Assembly (NCBI RefSeq): GCF_001043055.1 | Contig: NZ_JYLF01000008.1 | Location: 1-64,000 of the forward strand | Length of the DNA: 64,000 nucleotides | Source: Pseudomonas weihenstephanensis | Lineage (GTDB): Bacteria > Pseudomonadota > Gammaproteobacteria > Pseudomonadales > Pseudomonadaceae | Direction of reading: 5' to 3' | In this document: in pieces, positions 26,224 to 35,248 of the stretch | How the letters are laid out: the number at the start of each line of letters is the position of its first letter | How positions within the stretch are numbered: the first letter of the stretch is position 1 | Program-made: the position numbers and the translations under genes | The notes under the pieces: generated by a model | The model's input: the letters and a program-made list of their open reading frames with translations, nothing else | What the model was told of the DNA's origin: nothing | Database searches by the model: none

Positions 26224-28026
26224 CTGAATACCCTTAACACCCAGATACCGGACCGCCTGACGTGGGCTGAAATCCGTCGATTAGCCCTGCGTCACAAAAA
26301 AGCCTTGTGGATTGCCAATGGCGTCGCGGTGCTGGCCACGTTGTGCAGCGTACCCATTCCGTTGCTGCTGCCTCTGCTGGTGGATGAGGTCTTGCTGGGC
26401 AACGGTGATGCGGCGCTCAAGGTGATGAATCAGTTGCTGCCCACCACCTGGCAGTCTTCTGTGGGCTATATCGGCCTGATGCTGCTGGTGACGCTGATGC
26501 TGCGCTGTGGCGCGCTGCTGTTCAACGTGCTGCAAGCGCGGCTGTTTTCACGCCTGGCCAAGGACATCGTGTTCCGCATCCGCTTGCGCTTGATCGAACG
26601 CTTGAAGCGTATTTCGCTGGCCGAATACGAGAGCCTGGGCAGCGGCACGGTGACGACCCATCTAGTCACCGACCTTGAGACCCTCGACAAGTTTGTGGGT
26701 GAAACCTTGAGCCGGTTTTTAGTCGCCATGCTCACGCTGGTGGGCACATCGGGCATTTTGTTATGGATGCATTGGGAGTTGGCGTTACTGATTCTGCTGT
26801 TCAATCCATTGGTGATTTACGCCACCGTACAGTTGGGCAAGCGCGTCAAGCACCTCAAAAAGCTCGAAAACGACAGCACCTCGCACTTCACCCAGGCGCT
26901 GACTGAAACCCTGGATTCCATCCAGGAAGTGCGTGCTGGCAATCGTCAGGGTTATTTCCTCGGACGGCTGGGGCATCGGGCCAAAGAAGTGCGTGATTTT
27001 GCTACCGCGTCGCAATGGAAAAGTGACGCCTCCAATCGTGCCAGTGGTTTGCTGTTTCAGTTCGGTATCGACATTTTTCGCGCCGCGGCGATGCTGACAG
27101 TGCTGTTTTCGGACCTGTCGATCGGGCAGATGCTCGCGGTATTCAGTTACCTGTGGTTCATGATCGGACCCGTCGAGCAGTTGTTGAACCTGCAATATGC
27201 GTTTTACGCAGCCAGTGGAGCAATGACGCGTATCAACCAACTGCTGGCGCGTGCCGACGAACCGCAATACCCCGGGGGGGCCGATCCGTTCAAGGGCCGG
27301 CAGACCGTGGGGCTTGAAGTGCGTGACCTGTGCTTTAGCTATGGCGAGGAGCGGGTGCTCGATCACCTGAACCTCACCATCGCGCCAGGTGAAAAAGTGG
27401 CCATTGTCGGGGCCAGCGGCGGGGGTAAAAGCACGTTGGTGCAACTGCTGCTGGGGCTTTATACGCCGCAGTCGGGCAGCATCTTTTTTGCGGGTGAAAG
27501 CCAGCCGGATATCGGCCTGGAAACCATCCGCGAACACGTCGCGGTCGTTTTGCAACACCCGGCTTTGTTCAACGACACGGTGCGCGCCAACTTGACAATG
27601 GGGCGTGAACGCACCGATGAAGCCTGCTGGCGCGCGCTAGAAATCGCTCAGCTCGACGGGACGATTCGCACTTTGCCACAAGGGCTGGACAGTATTGTCG
27701 GGCGTTCAGGGGTGCGCCTGTCAGGGGGGCAGCGCCAACGTCTGGCCATTGCGCGCATGGTGCTGGCTGATCCCAGAGTAGTGATCCTTGATGAGGCCAC
27801 CAGTGCTTTGGATGCGGCCACGGAATACAACCTGCATCACGCTTTGGGAAAATTCTTGAGCGGGCGCACTACGTTGATCATCGCTCACCGCTTATCTGCG
27901 GTAAAACAGGCGGATCGGGTGCTAGTGTTCGATGGCGGCCGTATTGCCGAGCAGGGCGAGCATCAACAGCTATTGGCCGAAGGTGGCTTGTACGCGAAGT
28001 TGTACGGGCATTTGCAGCAAAGTTGA
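26224..28026 (+). CDS. ABC exporter, fused permease and ATPase
   Basis: This about 600-residue half-transporter has six membrane helices in the first about 310 residues. The nucleotide-binding domain contains Walker A GASGGGKSTL, the signature LSGGQRQR, Walker B VVILDEATSALD and the switch His in IIAHRLSAV. It should act as a homodimer; the substrate is unknown. The start is unusual. An ideal AAGGA lies 7 bases before a CTG at 26224, from which the protein would begin as (M)NTLNTQIPD. The only common-type start upstream is a TTG at 26185 inside the previous gene, which lacks a comparable ribosome-binding site. Confidence 0.93.
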   Translation: MNTLNTQIPDRLTWAEIRRLALRHKKALWIANGVAVLATLCSVPIPLLLPLLVDEVLLGNGDAALKVMNQLLPTTWQSSVGYIGLMLLVTLMLRCGALLFNVLQARLFSRLAKDIVFRIRLRLIERLKRISLAEYESLGSGTVTTHLVTDLETLDKFVGETLSRFLVAMLTLVGTSGILLWMHWELALLILLFNPLVIYATVQLGKRVKHLKKLENDSTSHFTQALTETLDSIQEVRAGNRQGYFLGRLGHRAKEVRDFATASQWKSDASNRASGLLFQFGIDIFRAAAMLTVLFSDLSIGQMLAVFSYLWFMIGPVEQLLNLQYAFYAASGAMTRINQLLARADEPQYPGGADPFKGRQTVGLEVRDLCFSYGEERVLDHLNLTIAPGEKVAIVGASGGGKSTLVQLLLGLYTPQSGSIFFAGESQPDIGLETIREHVAVVLQHPALFNDTVRANLTMGRERTDEACWRALEIAQLDGTIRTLPQGLDSIVGRSGVRLSGGQRQRLAIARMVLADPRVVILDEATSALDAATEYNLHHALGKFLSGRTTLIIAHRLSAVKQADRVLVFDGGRIAEQGEHQQLLAEGGLYAKLYGHLQQS

Positions 28027-28229
28027 CGCAGGGGTGACGTTGCGTTTTCTGTGTTGAGTGCTTGAATCCCCTCCATGATTCTCTTTTATGTTACAGATTG
28101 CCCTGAGCCGGGTTCATCGAAACGTGTCACCACGTCTGGTTGTTTCGTTTGTCAGAATCTGGCCAGGGTTAAGCAGCAATGAGGCATTTTCTCTGGTTTT
28201 CGTCTGGCAGTCTGAATGAAAGGGAACTC

Positions 28230-30686
28230 ATGAAACGCAAACGTCCACTTGCAACACCGCGGCTTTTGGGGATTGTCTGGCCCTTTATCGCCGTGGTGCT
28301 GTTTCAGGCGTTATTAGGGGGCGTGAGCCTGTACATGCTCTCTGCGGTACGCGGCTATGTCGCGGGGGAGAGTTTGTGGTCCAAAGGTCAGAAGGACGCC
28401 ATTTATTACCTGAATCTGTACGCTGACAGCCGCGATCAGGCCATCTTCGAAAAGTACCAGCAAGCCATCCGCGTGCCGCAAGGCGGCCATAACCTGCGCC
28501 TTGCGCTGGATCAATCACCTCCCGATTTGAACGCTGCGCGTGAAGGCATTCTGCAAGGTGGCAACAGCCCGGATGATGTGACGAGCATCATTTGGTTTTA
28601 TCGCAATTTTCGTAATTTCAGCTATCTGGATACCGCGATACAGAAGTGGACGGTGGGCGACGATTACCTGGTGCAGCTCCACGCGCTGGCTCAGGAAATA
28701 CACCAAAAAATCAGTGCCAACCAAGCGACTGATGCGGATGTGAAACGCTGGAAAGCCAATATTTTTGCCATCAACGAGGCGGTGACTCCCGCTGCCAAAG
28801 CGTTTAGCGACGCCTTGGGCGAGGGTTCACGGTTTATTCAGCAATTGTTGATTTTTATTAACCTGGCAACGGCATTGATGCTGATTCTGCTGGCGCTGTT
28901 GCGCACCCATAAAATCCTGGCGCAACGGCGTGCATTCGCTCAAGCGCTGGAGGTTGAGAAAGAACGCGCGCAAGTCACTCTTGAATCGATTGGTGACGGG
29001 GTGATTACCACCGACGTGACCGGTGCCATCGATTACATGAACCCGGCGGCCGAATTACTCACCCATTGGAAGTTGCAGCAGGCCCAAGGGGTGCCGTTGG
29101 CGGCATTGTTCAAACTGCTGGATGAAAATGCTCAAGACGATGGTTTTAAGCTGATGGACCATATCCTCAGTGGCCAACTGGGTAACAGCAGTGAGCACTC
29201 CAAACTGATTCAACGCATGGATGGCAGCACCGTGTCGGTGACGTTGGTGGGGGCACCGATTTTCAGTGGCGGCAAAGTCAGCGGCTCTGTACTGGTGCTG
29301 CATGACATGACGCAGGAGCGGCAATACATTGCCAATTTGTCATGGCAGGCCACGCACGATGCACTCACGGGTTTGGCTAATCGACGCGAGTTTGAGTACC
29401 GCCTGGATCTGGTGTTGCAAAACCTCGGGCGTCAGCACGGTCGGCATGCGTTGATGTTTCTGGACCTGGATCAGTTCAAGCTGGTGAATGACACCTGCGG
29501 CCATGCAGCAGGCGACGAATTGCTGCGCCATATTTGTGCGCTGCTGCAATCCGGGTTGCGCGAGGGCGATACATTGGCCCGTCTGGGTGGGGACGAGTTC
29601 GGCATCCTGCTGGAGAATTGTCCTCCCGATGTGGCAGAAAAAATCGCTGAGGGCCTGCGACAAACCGTGCAAAGTCTGCACTTCGCCTGGAAAGGACGGC
29701 CATTTCTCAACACCATCAGCATTGGGCTGGTGCACATCCATCAGGCGCCCGTTACGTTGGAAGGGTTGCTGCGTGCAGCGGACATGGCCTGCTACATGGC
29801 CAAAGAGAAAGGCCGCAACCGTGTTCAGGTCTACCACGCCGATGACTCTGAACTGTCGTTGCGCTTTGGTGAAATGGCCTGGGTGCAACGCCTGCATGTC
29901 GCGCTTGAAGAAAACCGCTTTTGCCTTTACGCCCAGGAAATCACCCCTTTGGGGCAGGGTATTGAGGGTGGCCATATCGAGATACTGCTGCGTCTGCACG
30001 ATGAGTCGGGGCATATCATCTTGCCGGACAGCTTTATTCCGGCCGCAGAGCGTTATGGTCTGATGACCTCAATCGATCGCTGGGTCGTTGAGAATGTGTT
30101 CAAAGTGATTGCGCAGTGCACGGCCTTGGGCTCGGACCAGCCGATGGCAATGTGCGCGATCAACTTGTCAGGCTCCACCATTGGGGATGATGACTTTTTG
30201 GCGTTTTTGCATGAGCAGTTCGAATGCTATGCCGTGCCACCGTCGCGCGTCTGTTTCGAAATAACGGAAACCAGCGCTATTTCCAATCTTGGCAGTGCCA
30301 TTCGGTTCATTAATGACCTTAAAGGATTGGGGTGTCATTTTTCCTTGGATGATTTTTGCGCGGGTATGTCGTCGTTTGCATATTTAAAACACCTGCCCGT
30401 CGACTTTCTTAAAATAGATGGCAGTTTTGTCAAGGATATGCTGGACGATCCTATTAACCGCGCTATGGTAGAGGTTATTAATCATATCGGGCATGTTATG
30501 GGTAAACGCACGATTGCCGAGTTTGTTGAAACCCCGCAAATTGAGCAGGCGCTGATCGAAATTGGCGTCGATTATGCTCAGGGTTACATCATTGAACGCC
30601 CGCAATTGTTTACCTGTGACAGCTTGTTGTGTCGCCCCAAGCGCGCATTGCCATTGGCAATGAAGGCGCCGGGCACGTTCCGTTGA
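28230..30686 (+). CDS. Membrane GGDEF-EAL cyclic-di-GMP protein with variant EIL motif
   Basis: This 818-residue protein has a transmembrane helix near residues 15-37, a periplasmic sensor domain, a second helix near 195-215, a PAS domain (about 245-365), a GGDEF domain (about 375-540) and an EAL domain (about 560-805). The cyclase motif GGDEF is intact at about 452. The EAL signature reads Glu-Ile-Leu (584-586), but the later DDF block and FEITET Glu are kept and LKIDGSF replaces the usual LKIDRSF. The phosphodiesterase may thus be weak or act as a c-di-GMP receptor. The ATG at 28230 is preceded by AAGGGAAC. The TenA-like gene follows 45 bases later. Confidence 0.92.
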   Translation: MKRKRPLATPRLLGIVWPFIAVVLFQALLGGVSLYMLSAVRGYVAGESLWSKGQKDAIYYLNLYADSRDQAIFEKYQQAIRVPQGGHNLRLALDQSPPDLNAAREGILQGGNSPDDVTSIIWFYRNFRNFSYLDTAIQKWTVGDDYLVQLHALAQEIHQKISANQATDADVKRWKANIFAINEAVTPAAKAFSDALGEGSRFIQQLLIFINLATALMLILLALLRTHKILAQRRAFAQALEVEKERAQVTLESIGDGVITTDVTGAIDYMNPAAELLTHWKLQQAQGVPLAALFKLLDENAQDDGFKLMDHILSGQLGNSSEHSKLIQRMDGSTVSVTLVGAPIFSGGKVSGSVLVLHDMTQERQYIANLSWQATHDALTGLANRREFEYRLDLVLQNLGRQHGRHALMFLDLDQFKLVNDTCGHAAGDELLRHICALLQSGLREGDTLARLGGDEFGILLENCPPDVAEKIAEGLRQTVQSLHFAWKGRPFLNTISIGLVHIHQAPVTLEGLLRAADMACYMAKEKGRNRVQVYHADDSELSLRFGEMAWVQRLHVALEENRFCLYAQEITPLGQGIEGGHIEILLRLHDESGHIILPDSFIPAAERYGLMTSIDRWVVENVFKVIAQCTALGSDQPMAMCAINLSGSTIGDDDFLAFLHEQFECYAVPPSRVCFEITETSAISNLGSAIRFINDLKGLGCHFSLDDFCAGMSSFAYLKHLPVDFLKIDGSFVKDMLDDPINRAMVEVINHIGHVMGKRTIAEFVETPQIEQALIEIGVDYAQGYIIERPQLFTCDSLLCRPKRALPLAMKAPGTFR

Positions 30687-30731
30687 TGTCTAGCAGGTAT
30701 GTCTTAATCACCTCTCAGAAGGAACTCGATT

Positions 30732-31520
30732 GTGATCGATACATTTAATCGTACGGGGCCGCTCATGGACGCCGCCAGTTATCCACAGTGGGCCCAACAG
30801 CTCATCCGTGACTGTGCAGAGAGCAAGCGTCGAGTTGTCGAGCATGAAATCTACAAGCGCATGCGTGACAACACGATCCACCCCAAGACTATGCGCATGT
30901 ATTTGATCGGGGGTTGGCCAGTCGTTGAGCAATTTTCGTTGTACATGGGTCATAACCTGGGCAAAACCCGTTACGGGCGGCGCCTGGGTGAGGATATGGC
31001 GCGTCGCTGGCTCATTCGTAATATTCGGGTCGAGCTCAACCATGCCGATTATTGGGTGCACTGGGCCAAGGCGCATGGTGTCAGCCTTGAAGACATGATC
31101 AAGCAAGAGATTCCGGCTGAATTCCAGGCGCTTAATGACTGGTGCTGGCATACCTGTGCAACGGATTCGCTCGAAGTGTCGATGGCGGCCACCAACTACG
31201 CGATCGAAGGGGCGGTGGGTGAATGGTCTGCAGTGGTGTGCTCAACCAATGTGTACGAAGAGTCGTTCCCGGAAGAGGGGCGTAAGCGCGCCATGAAGTG
31301 GCTGAAAATGCATGCTCAGTACGATGATGAGCATCCATGGGAAGCGCTGGAAATCATCTGTACCCTGGTGGGTTTGAATCCGACGGAGCAAGAGCTTGCT
31401 GCACTGCGCAGAGCAGTCTGCAAAAGTTACGACTATAAATACTTGTTTCTGCAAGCCTGCCTTCAGTACGAAAAGACATTTGTTGCGCAGGAGCGTCGGG
31501 AGCTGGTTGAGGCCAGTTAA
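30732..31520 (+). CDS. TenA/PqqC-like (heme-oxygenase-fold) protein
   Basis: This 262-residue all-helical protein has the TenA/PqqC fold pattern: conserved His and Glu at spaced helices (NIRVELNHADYWVHW, ATNYAIEGAVGEW, MHAQYDDEHPWEALE). Such proteins include thiamin-salvage and iron-dependent oxidases; the true reaction here is unknown. It starts at a GTG at 30732 with AAGGA upstream; an in-frame ATG at 30765 is possible. It is co-directional with the GGDEF/EAL gene and ends before a strong bidirectional terminator. Confidence 0.8.
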   Translation: MIDTFNRTGPLMDAASYPQWAQQLIRDCAESKRRVVEHEIYKRMRDNTIHPKTMRMYLIGGWPVVEQFSLYMGHNLGKTRYGRRLGEDMARRWLIRNIRVELNHADYWVHWAKAHGVSLEDMIKQEIPAEFQALNDWCWHTCATDSLEVSMAATNYAIEGAVGEWSAVVCSTNVYEESFPEEGRKRAMKWLKMHAQYDDEHPWEALEIICTLVGLNPTEQELAALRRAVCKSYDYKYLFLQACLQYEKTFVAQERRELVEAS

Positions 31521-31539
31521 CGATCCGAGGGTGTGAAAA

Positions 31540-31576
31540 AAACCGCAGGCTGCATGATAGGCAGCCTGCGGTTTTT
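31540..31576. terminator. Bidirectional terminator
   Basis: A 14-bp perfect stem (31540-31553 with 31561-31574, core ACCGCAGGCTGC) has an A-run on the left and a T-run on the right. It serves the TenA-like gene on the plus strand and the SDR gene, which converges on it, on the minus strand. Confidence 0.93.
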
Positions 31577-31589
31577 GTTTGTGGCGCGA

Positions 31590-32330
31590 TTACTGTGCGT
31601 CGAAGGCTTGCCCGTTGATCCCGGTACTGTCCGGGCCCATCAGGTACAGATACACCGGCATGATGTCCTGCGGCAGCGGGTTGTTCTGCGGGTTTTCGCC
31701 GGGATAAGCCTGCGCGCGCATGCTGGTGCGTGTAGCGCCGGGGTTGATGCTGTTTGAGCGCATGGGCGCGATGCCTTCGACTTCGTCCGCCAGGGTTTGC
31801 ATCAAGCCTTCTGTGGCGAATTTCGACACACCATACGCACCCCAGTAAGCGCGACCTTTGCGACCTACGCTGCTTGAGGTGAAGATCACCGATGCGTCCT
31901 GCGACAGCTTGAGCAGTGGCAGCAGGGTGCTGGTGAGCATGAATACCGCATTGACGTTCACCTGCATGACGCGCATGAAGTTCTCGCCAGATAACTGCTC
32001 TATCGGTGTGCGTGGGCCGATGATCGAGGCGTTGTGCAGCAGGCCGTCAAGGTGACCGAATTCAGTTTCGATCATGGCCGCCAGTTCGTCGTACTGGTGA
32101 GGCAGTGCGGTTTCCAGATTGAAAGGAATGACTGCGGGACGAGGGTGGCCTGCGGCTTCAATCTCATCGTATACCTGGCTCAGGTTGGCTTCGGTTTTGC
32201 CCAGTAGCAGAACGGTGGCGCCATGCGCGGCGTAGGTTTTAGCGGTGGTAGCTCCGATACCTCGACCTGCGCCAGTGACCAGAATTACGCGGCCCTGAAG
32301 CAGGTCAGGGCGAGCAGAATAATCAAACAT
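31590..32330 (-). CDS. Short-chain dehydrogenase, YciK family
   Basis: This 246-residue SDR enzyme has the NAD(P) loop TGAGRGIG near residue 19, the NAS motif (LLHNASIIG), the catalytic Ser in SSSVGRKGRAYWGAYGVSK and the Tyr-x3-Lys in YGVSK. Length and neighbourhood (next to mupP and ubiG) match the Pseudomonas YciK-type protein at this place. The substrate is unknown. It is co-directional with mupP, 45 bases downstream of it, so probably in the same operon as mupP and ubiG. Confidence 0.9.
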   Translation of the reverse strand: MFDYSARPDLLQGRVILVTGAGRGIGATTAKTYAAHGATVLLLGKTEANLSQVYDEIEAAGHPRPAVIPFNLETALPHQYDELAAMIETEFGHLDGLLHNASIIGPRTPIEQLSGENFMRVMQVNVNAVFMLTSTLLPLLKLSQDASVIFTSSSVGRKGRAYWGAYGVSKFATEGLMQTLADEVEGIAPMRSNSINPGATRTSMRAQAYPGENPQNNPLPQDIMPVYLYLMGPDSTGINGQAFDAQ

Positions 32331-32375
32331 AAAACACCTCTACAAAAATCAACGAACGAACGCGGTGCAGGCTGC

Positions 32376-33047
32376 TCAGCAGCTGCACATCGCGTTATCC
32401 AATACTTTGCGCAAGTCTGAAGGTTGGTCGACCACCACGTCAGCACCCCAGTGATCGGGGTTGTCGTCCGGGTTGATATAGCCAAAGCGCACGGCAGCAG
32501 TCTTGGTGCCAGCATCGCGCCCGGATTCGATGTCGCGCAGGTCGTCGCCGACGTACAGCACGCTGGAAGGATCAAGGTTGAGCATCTTGCAGGCTAAAAT
32601 CAGCGGCTCGGGGTCGGGCTTGCTGTGGGTTACGTGGTCAGGGCAGATCAGTACCGCTGAGCGTTCCGCCAGCCCCAGCCGCTCCATGATCGGCTGGGCA
32701 AAGCGCACGGGTTTGTTTGTTACCACGCCCCATACCAAATGCGCCTTCTCGATGTCGGCCAACAACTCGGCCATGCCGTCGAACAGTTTGGTATGGACGG
32801 CGCAATCACGCTGATAACGCTCCAGAAACTCAAGGCGCAACGCTTCAAAGCCCTGCGCCTCAGGGTCCATGTTGAAGGTCACGGCGACCATCGCGCGCGC
32901 ACCGCCCGAGATTTCGTCGCGGATGAGTTTGTCTGCGATAGGGGGCAGGTCGCGCTCGGCACGCATGGCCTGGCAGATGGCAATGAAGTCCGGCGCGGTG
33001 TCGAGCAGGGTGCCGTCCATGTCAAAAAGAACTGCTCTTAAACGCAT
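32376..33047 (-). CDS. mupP: N-acetylmuramic acid 6-phosphate phosphatase MupP
   Basis: This 223-residue HAD-family phosphatase carries motif I FDMDGTLLD, motif II VVTNKP, motif III KPDPEP and motif IV VGDDLRDIES. In Pseudomonas the HAD protein between ubiG and this SDR is MupP, which removes phosphate from MurNAc-6-P in the peptidoglycan recycling route (AmgK/MurU) and affects ampC control and fosfomycin tolerance. Sequence alone could also suggest phosphoglycolate phosphatase, but the synteny favours MupP. It is separated from ubiG by 3 bases. Confidence 0.9.
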   Translation of the reverse strand: MRLRAVLFDMDGTLLDTAPDFIAICQAMRAERDLPPIADKLIRDEISGGARAMVAVTFNMDPEAQGFEALRLEFLERYQRDCAVHTKLFDGMAELLADIEKAHLVWGVVTNKPVRFAQPIMERLGLAERSAVLICPDHVTHSKPDPEPLILACKMLNLDPSSVLYVGDDLRDIESGRDAGTKTAAVRFGYINPDDNPDHWGADVVVDQPSDLRKVLDNAMCSC

Positions 33048-33050
33048 GTC

Positions 33051-33749
33051 TTACTCCTCGCGCAGGGTCTGGATCATGTAATTGACGTCAACATCGGACT
33101 CAAGCTTGTAGTGCTTGGTCAGCGGGTTGTAAGTCAGGCCGATGATGTCTTTGACGCTCAGTCCCGCCTGGCGGCTCCAGGCGCCCAGCTCGGAGGGGCG
33201 AATGAACTTCTTGAAGTCATGCGTGCCGCGCGGGATCAGCTTCATGATGTATTCAGCGCCGATGATCGCGAACAGATAGGCTTTCGGGTTGCGGTTGATG
33301 GTCGAAAAGAACACCTGGCCGCCCGGCTTGACCATGCGGTAGCAGGCGCGGATCACCGAGGCCGGGTCGGGTACGTGTTCCAGCATTTCAAGGCAAGTGA
33401 CCACGTCGAACTGTGCTGGCATTTCAGCGGCCAGTTCCTCAGCGGTGATTTGGCGGTACTCCACATTCACCCCGGATTCGAGCTGATGCAGGCGCGCGAC
33501 GGCCAACGGGGCTTCGCCCATGTCGATGCCCATGACGTCTGCACCGCGTTGCGCCATGGACTCGCTGAGGATGCCGCCGCCACACCCCACGTCGAGCACC
33601 TTTTTGCCGGCCAGTTGTACGCGCTCGTCAATCCAGTTGACGCGCAGCGGGTTGATGTCATGCAGGGGTTTGAACTCGCTTTCACGGTCCCACCAGCGAT
33701 GGGCAAGCGCTTCGAATTTAGCGATCTCGGCGTGGTCAACGTTGCTCAT
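33051..33749 (-). CDS. ubiG: Ubiquinone biosynthesis O-methyltransferase UbiG
   Basis: This 232-residue SAM-dependent enzyme performs both O-methylations of ubiquinone synthesis. It has a SAM loop LDVGCGGGILS at about residue 55, acidic GIDMGEAPL after it, and the UbiG-specific RGTHDFKKFIRPSEL block near residue 175. It is the first gene of the ubiG-mupP-SDR unit and divergent in neither direction; the MTA deaminase gene lies about 60 bases upstream on the same strand. Confidence 0.96.
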   Translation of the reverse strand: MSNVDHAEIAKFEALAHRWWDRESEFKPLHDINPLRVNWIDERVQLAGKKVLDVGCGGGILSESMAQRGADVMGIDMGEAPLAVARLHQLESGVNVEYRQITAEELAAEMPAQFDVVTCLEMLEHVPDPASVIRACYRMVKPGGQVFFSTINRNPKAYLFAIIGAEYIMKLIPRGTHDFKKFIRPSELGAWSRQAGLSVKDIIGLTYNPLTKHYKLESDVDVNYMIQTLREE

Positions 33750-33810
33750 GGGTCAATCCTCTAAAACTAAAACGGGGTAATGCTCCGGGTCCATGCCCCA
33801 AGCGTTGGAA

Positions 33811-35142
33811 TCAATGGGTGTGGCCGCTGATGCGTTCGCCCCAGGCCTTGGCGGTCGCGATCAGGTGTGGTTCGTTCAGGCGGGTCAGGCGTCGGTCTTC
33901 GATCAGTTGCTTGCCGCCGACCCACAGGTGTTGCACGCAGTCGCGGCCGGTGGCGTAAATCAGCTGTGACACAGGGTCGTAGACCGGTTGTTGAGCCAGG
34001 CCGCTGAGGTCGAAGGCCACCAAGTCTGCAAGCTTGCCGATTTCGATCGAGCCGATGTCGCTTTCCAGTCCCAGTGCGCGCGCGCCGTTGAGGGTCGCCA
34101 TGCGCAAGGCACGATGGGCATCCAGGGCTGTGGCCGAGCCTGCAACGGCCTTGGCCAGCAGGGCGGCAGTGCGTATTTCACCCAGCAAATCGAGGTCATT
34201 GTTGCTGGCAGCGCCATCGGTGCCAACCGCGACGTTCACGCCGGCTTGCCACAAGCGTTCAACCGGGCAAAAGCCACTGGCCAGTTTCAGGTTGGATTCG
34301 GGGCAGTGAATGACGCTGGTATTGCTTTCTACCAGCATCGTCAGGTCGTCATCGCTGATCTGGGTCATGTGAACGGCCTGAAAGCGCGGCCCCAGCAGGC
34401 CCAGGCGCGCCAGACGGGCCAGCGGACGTTCGCCGCTGTGCTCGACAGCCTGGTTTACCTCGAAGGCTGTCTCGTGCACATGCATGTGAATCGAGGCGTC
34501 CAGCTCGTCGGCCACAAGGCGGATTTTTTCCAGATTGTCATCGCTGACTGTGTACGGTGCGTGAGGGCCGAAGGCAATTTTGATTCGCGGGTGGTATTTC
34601 AGATCACCGAACAGTTCGACAGCCTGGCGCAGCGATTCATCAGTCGAACTGGCGCCCGGAATGGGGAAGTCGAGAATCGGTATGGCGATTTGAGCGCGAA
34701 TGCCGCTTTCGTGCACGCGGTCGCAGGCCACTTTAGGGAAAAAATACATGTCGCTGAAGCAAGTGATGCCCCCCTTGAGCTGCTCGGCAATGGCAAGGTC
34801 GGTGCCGTCGCGAACGAAGTCTTCGTTTACCCATTTACCTTCTGCGGGCCAAATATGCTGTTCCAGCCAGGTCATCAGGGGCAGGTCATCGGCCAGGCCG
34901 CGGAACAGGGTCATTGCAGCGTGCCCGTGAGCGTTGATCAGTCCGGGGCAAAGCAACATGTCTGGCAGTTCGCGGGTTTCGTTGGCCGTGTGCTTCAGCG
35001 CGGCGTGACGCGGGCCGATGAACACGATGCGGCCATCGCGAACGCCGACGGCATGGTCCTTGAGTACGACGCCGGCAGGTTCGACAGGCACCAGCCAGGT
35101 TGGCAGCAGGAGTAGGTCGAGGGACATAGGGGCAGTCGGCAT
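33811..35142 (-). CDS. mtaD: 5-methylthioadenosine (S-adenosylhomocysteine) deaminase, TRZ/ATZ family
   Basis: This 443-residue amidohydrolase has the metal motif HGHAAMTLFRG at about 70, HMHVHETAFE at about 220 and the Asp in VGTDGAASNNDLDL near 315. The neighbouring gene on the other strand is mtnA. In P. aeruginosa the orthologue at this position (PA3170) is known to deaminate methylthioadenosine to methylthioinosine, which then feeds the salvage pathway, and the gene pair fits that. The start at 35142 (MPTAPMSLD) is chosen over longer frames because the upstream sequence contains the shared promoter region and mtnA start. Confidence 0.9.
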   Translation of the reverse strand: MPTAPMSLDLLLLPTWLVPVEPAGVVLKDHAVGVRDGRIVFIGPRHAALKHTANETRELPDMLLCPGLINAHGHAAMTLFRGLADDLPLMTWLEQHIWPAEGKWVNEDFVRDGTDLAIAEQLKGGITCFSDMYFFPKVACDRVHESGIRAQIAIPILDFPIPGASSTDESLRQAVELFGDLKYHPRIKIAFGPHAPYTVSDDNLEKIRLVADELDASIHMHVHETAFEVNQAVEHSGERPLARLARLGLLGPRFQAVHMTQISDDDLTMLVESNTSVIHCPESNLKLASGFCPVERLWQAGVNVAVGTDGAASNNDLDLLGEIRTAALLAKAVAGSATALDAHRALRMATLNGARALGLESDIGSIEIGKLADLVAFDLSGLAQQPVYDPVSQLIYATGRDCVQHLWVGGKQLIEDRRLTRLNEPHLIATAKAWGERISGHTH

Positions 35143-35190
35143 CGAAAAAGGATTCCAGTGCTTTATAAAAGGAGGGCAAGTATACCCGAG

Positions 35191-35216
35191 CGCCCGGCCG
35201 GGCGGCTCGCTATAAT
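35191..35216 (+). promoter_or_regulatory. Probable mtnA promoter -10 with overlapping GC palindrome
   Basis: A perfect TATAAT lies at 35211-35216, 33 bases before the mtnA ATG. A perfect 14-bp palindrome CGCCCGGCCGGGCG occupies 35191-35204, where the -35/spacer region would be. No good -35 box is visible. The palindrome could be an operator or a chance GC palindrome. Confidence 0.5.
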
Positions 35217-35248
35217 CGGCGGCTTTGTTCTGGGTGATGGGGGAGTGC

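Noticed and set aside
33988..35115. Long plus-strand frame opposite the MTA deaminase gene
   Set aside because: It is the antisense shadow of a well-supported amidohydrolase with all its metal motifs; GC-rich codon bias keeps this frame open.
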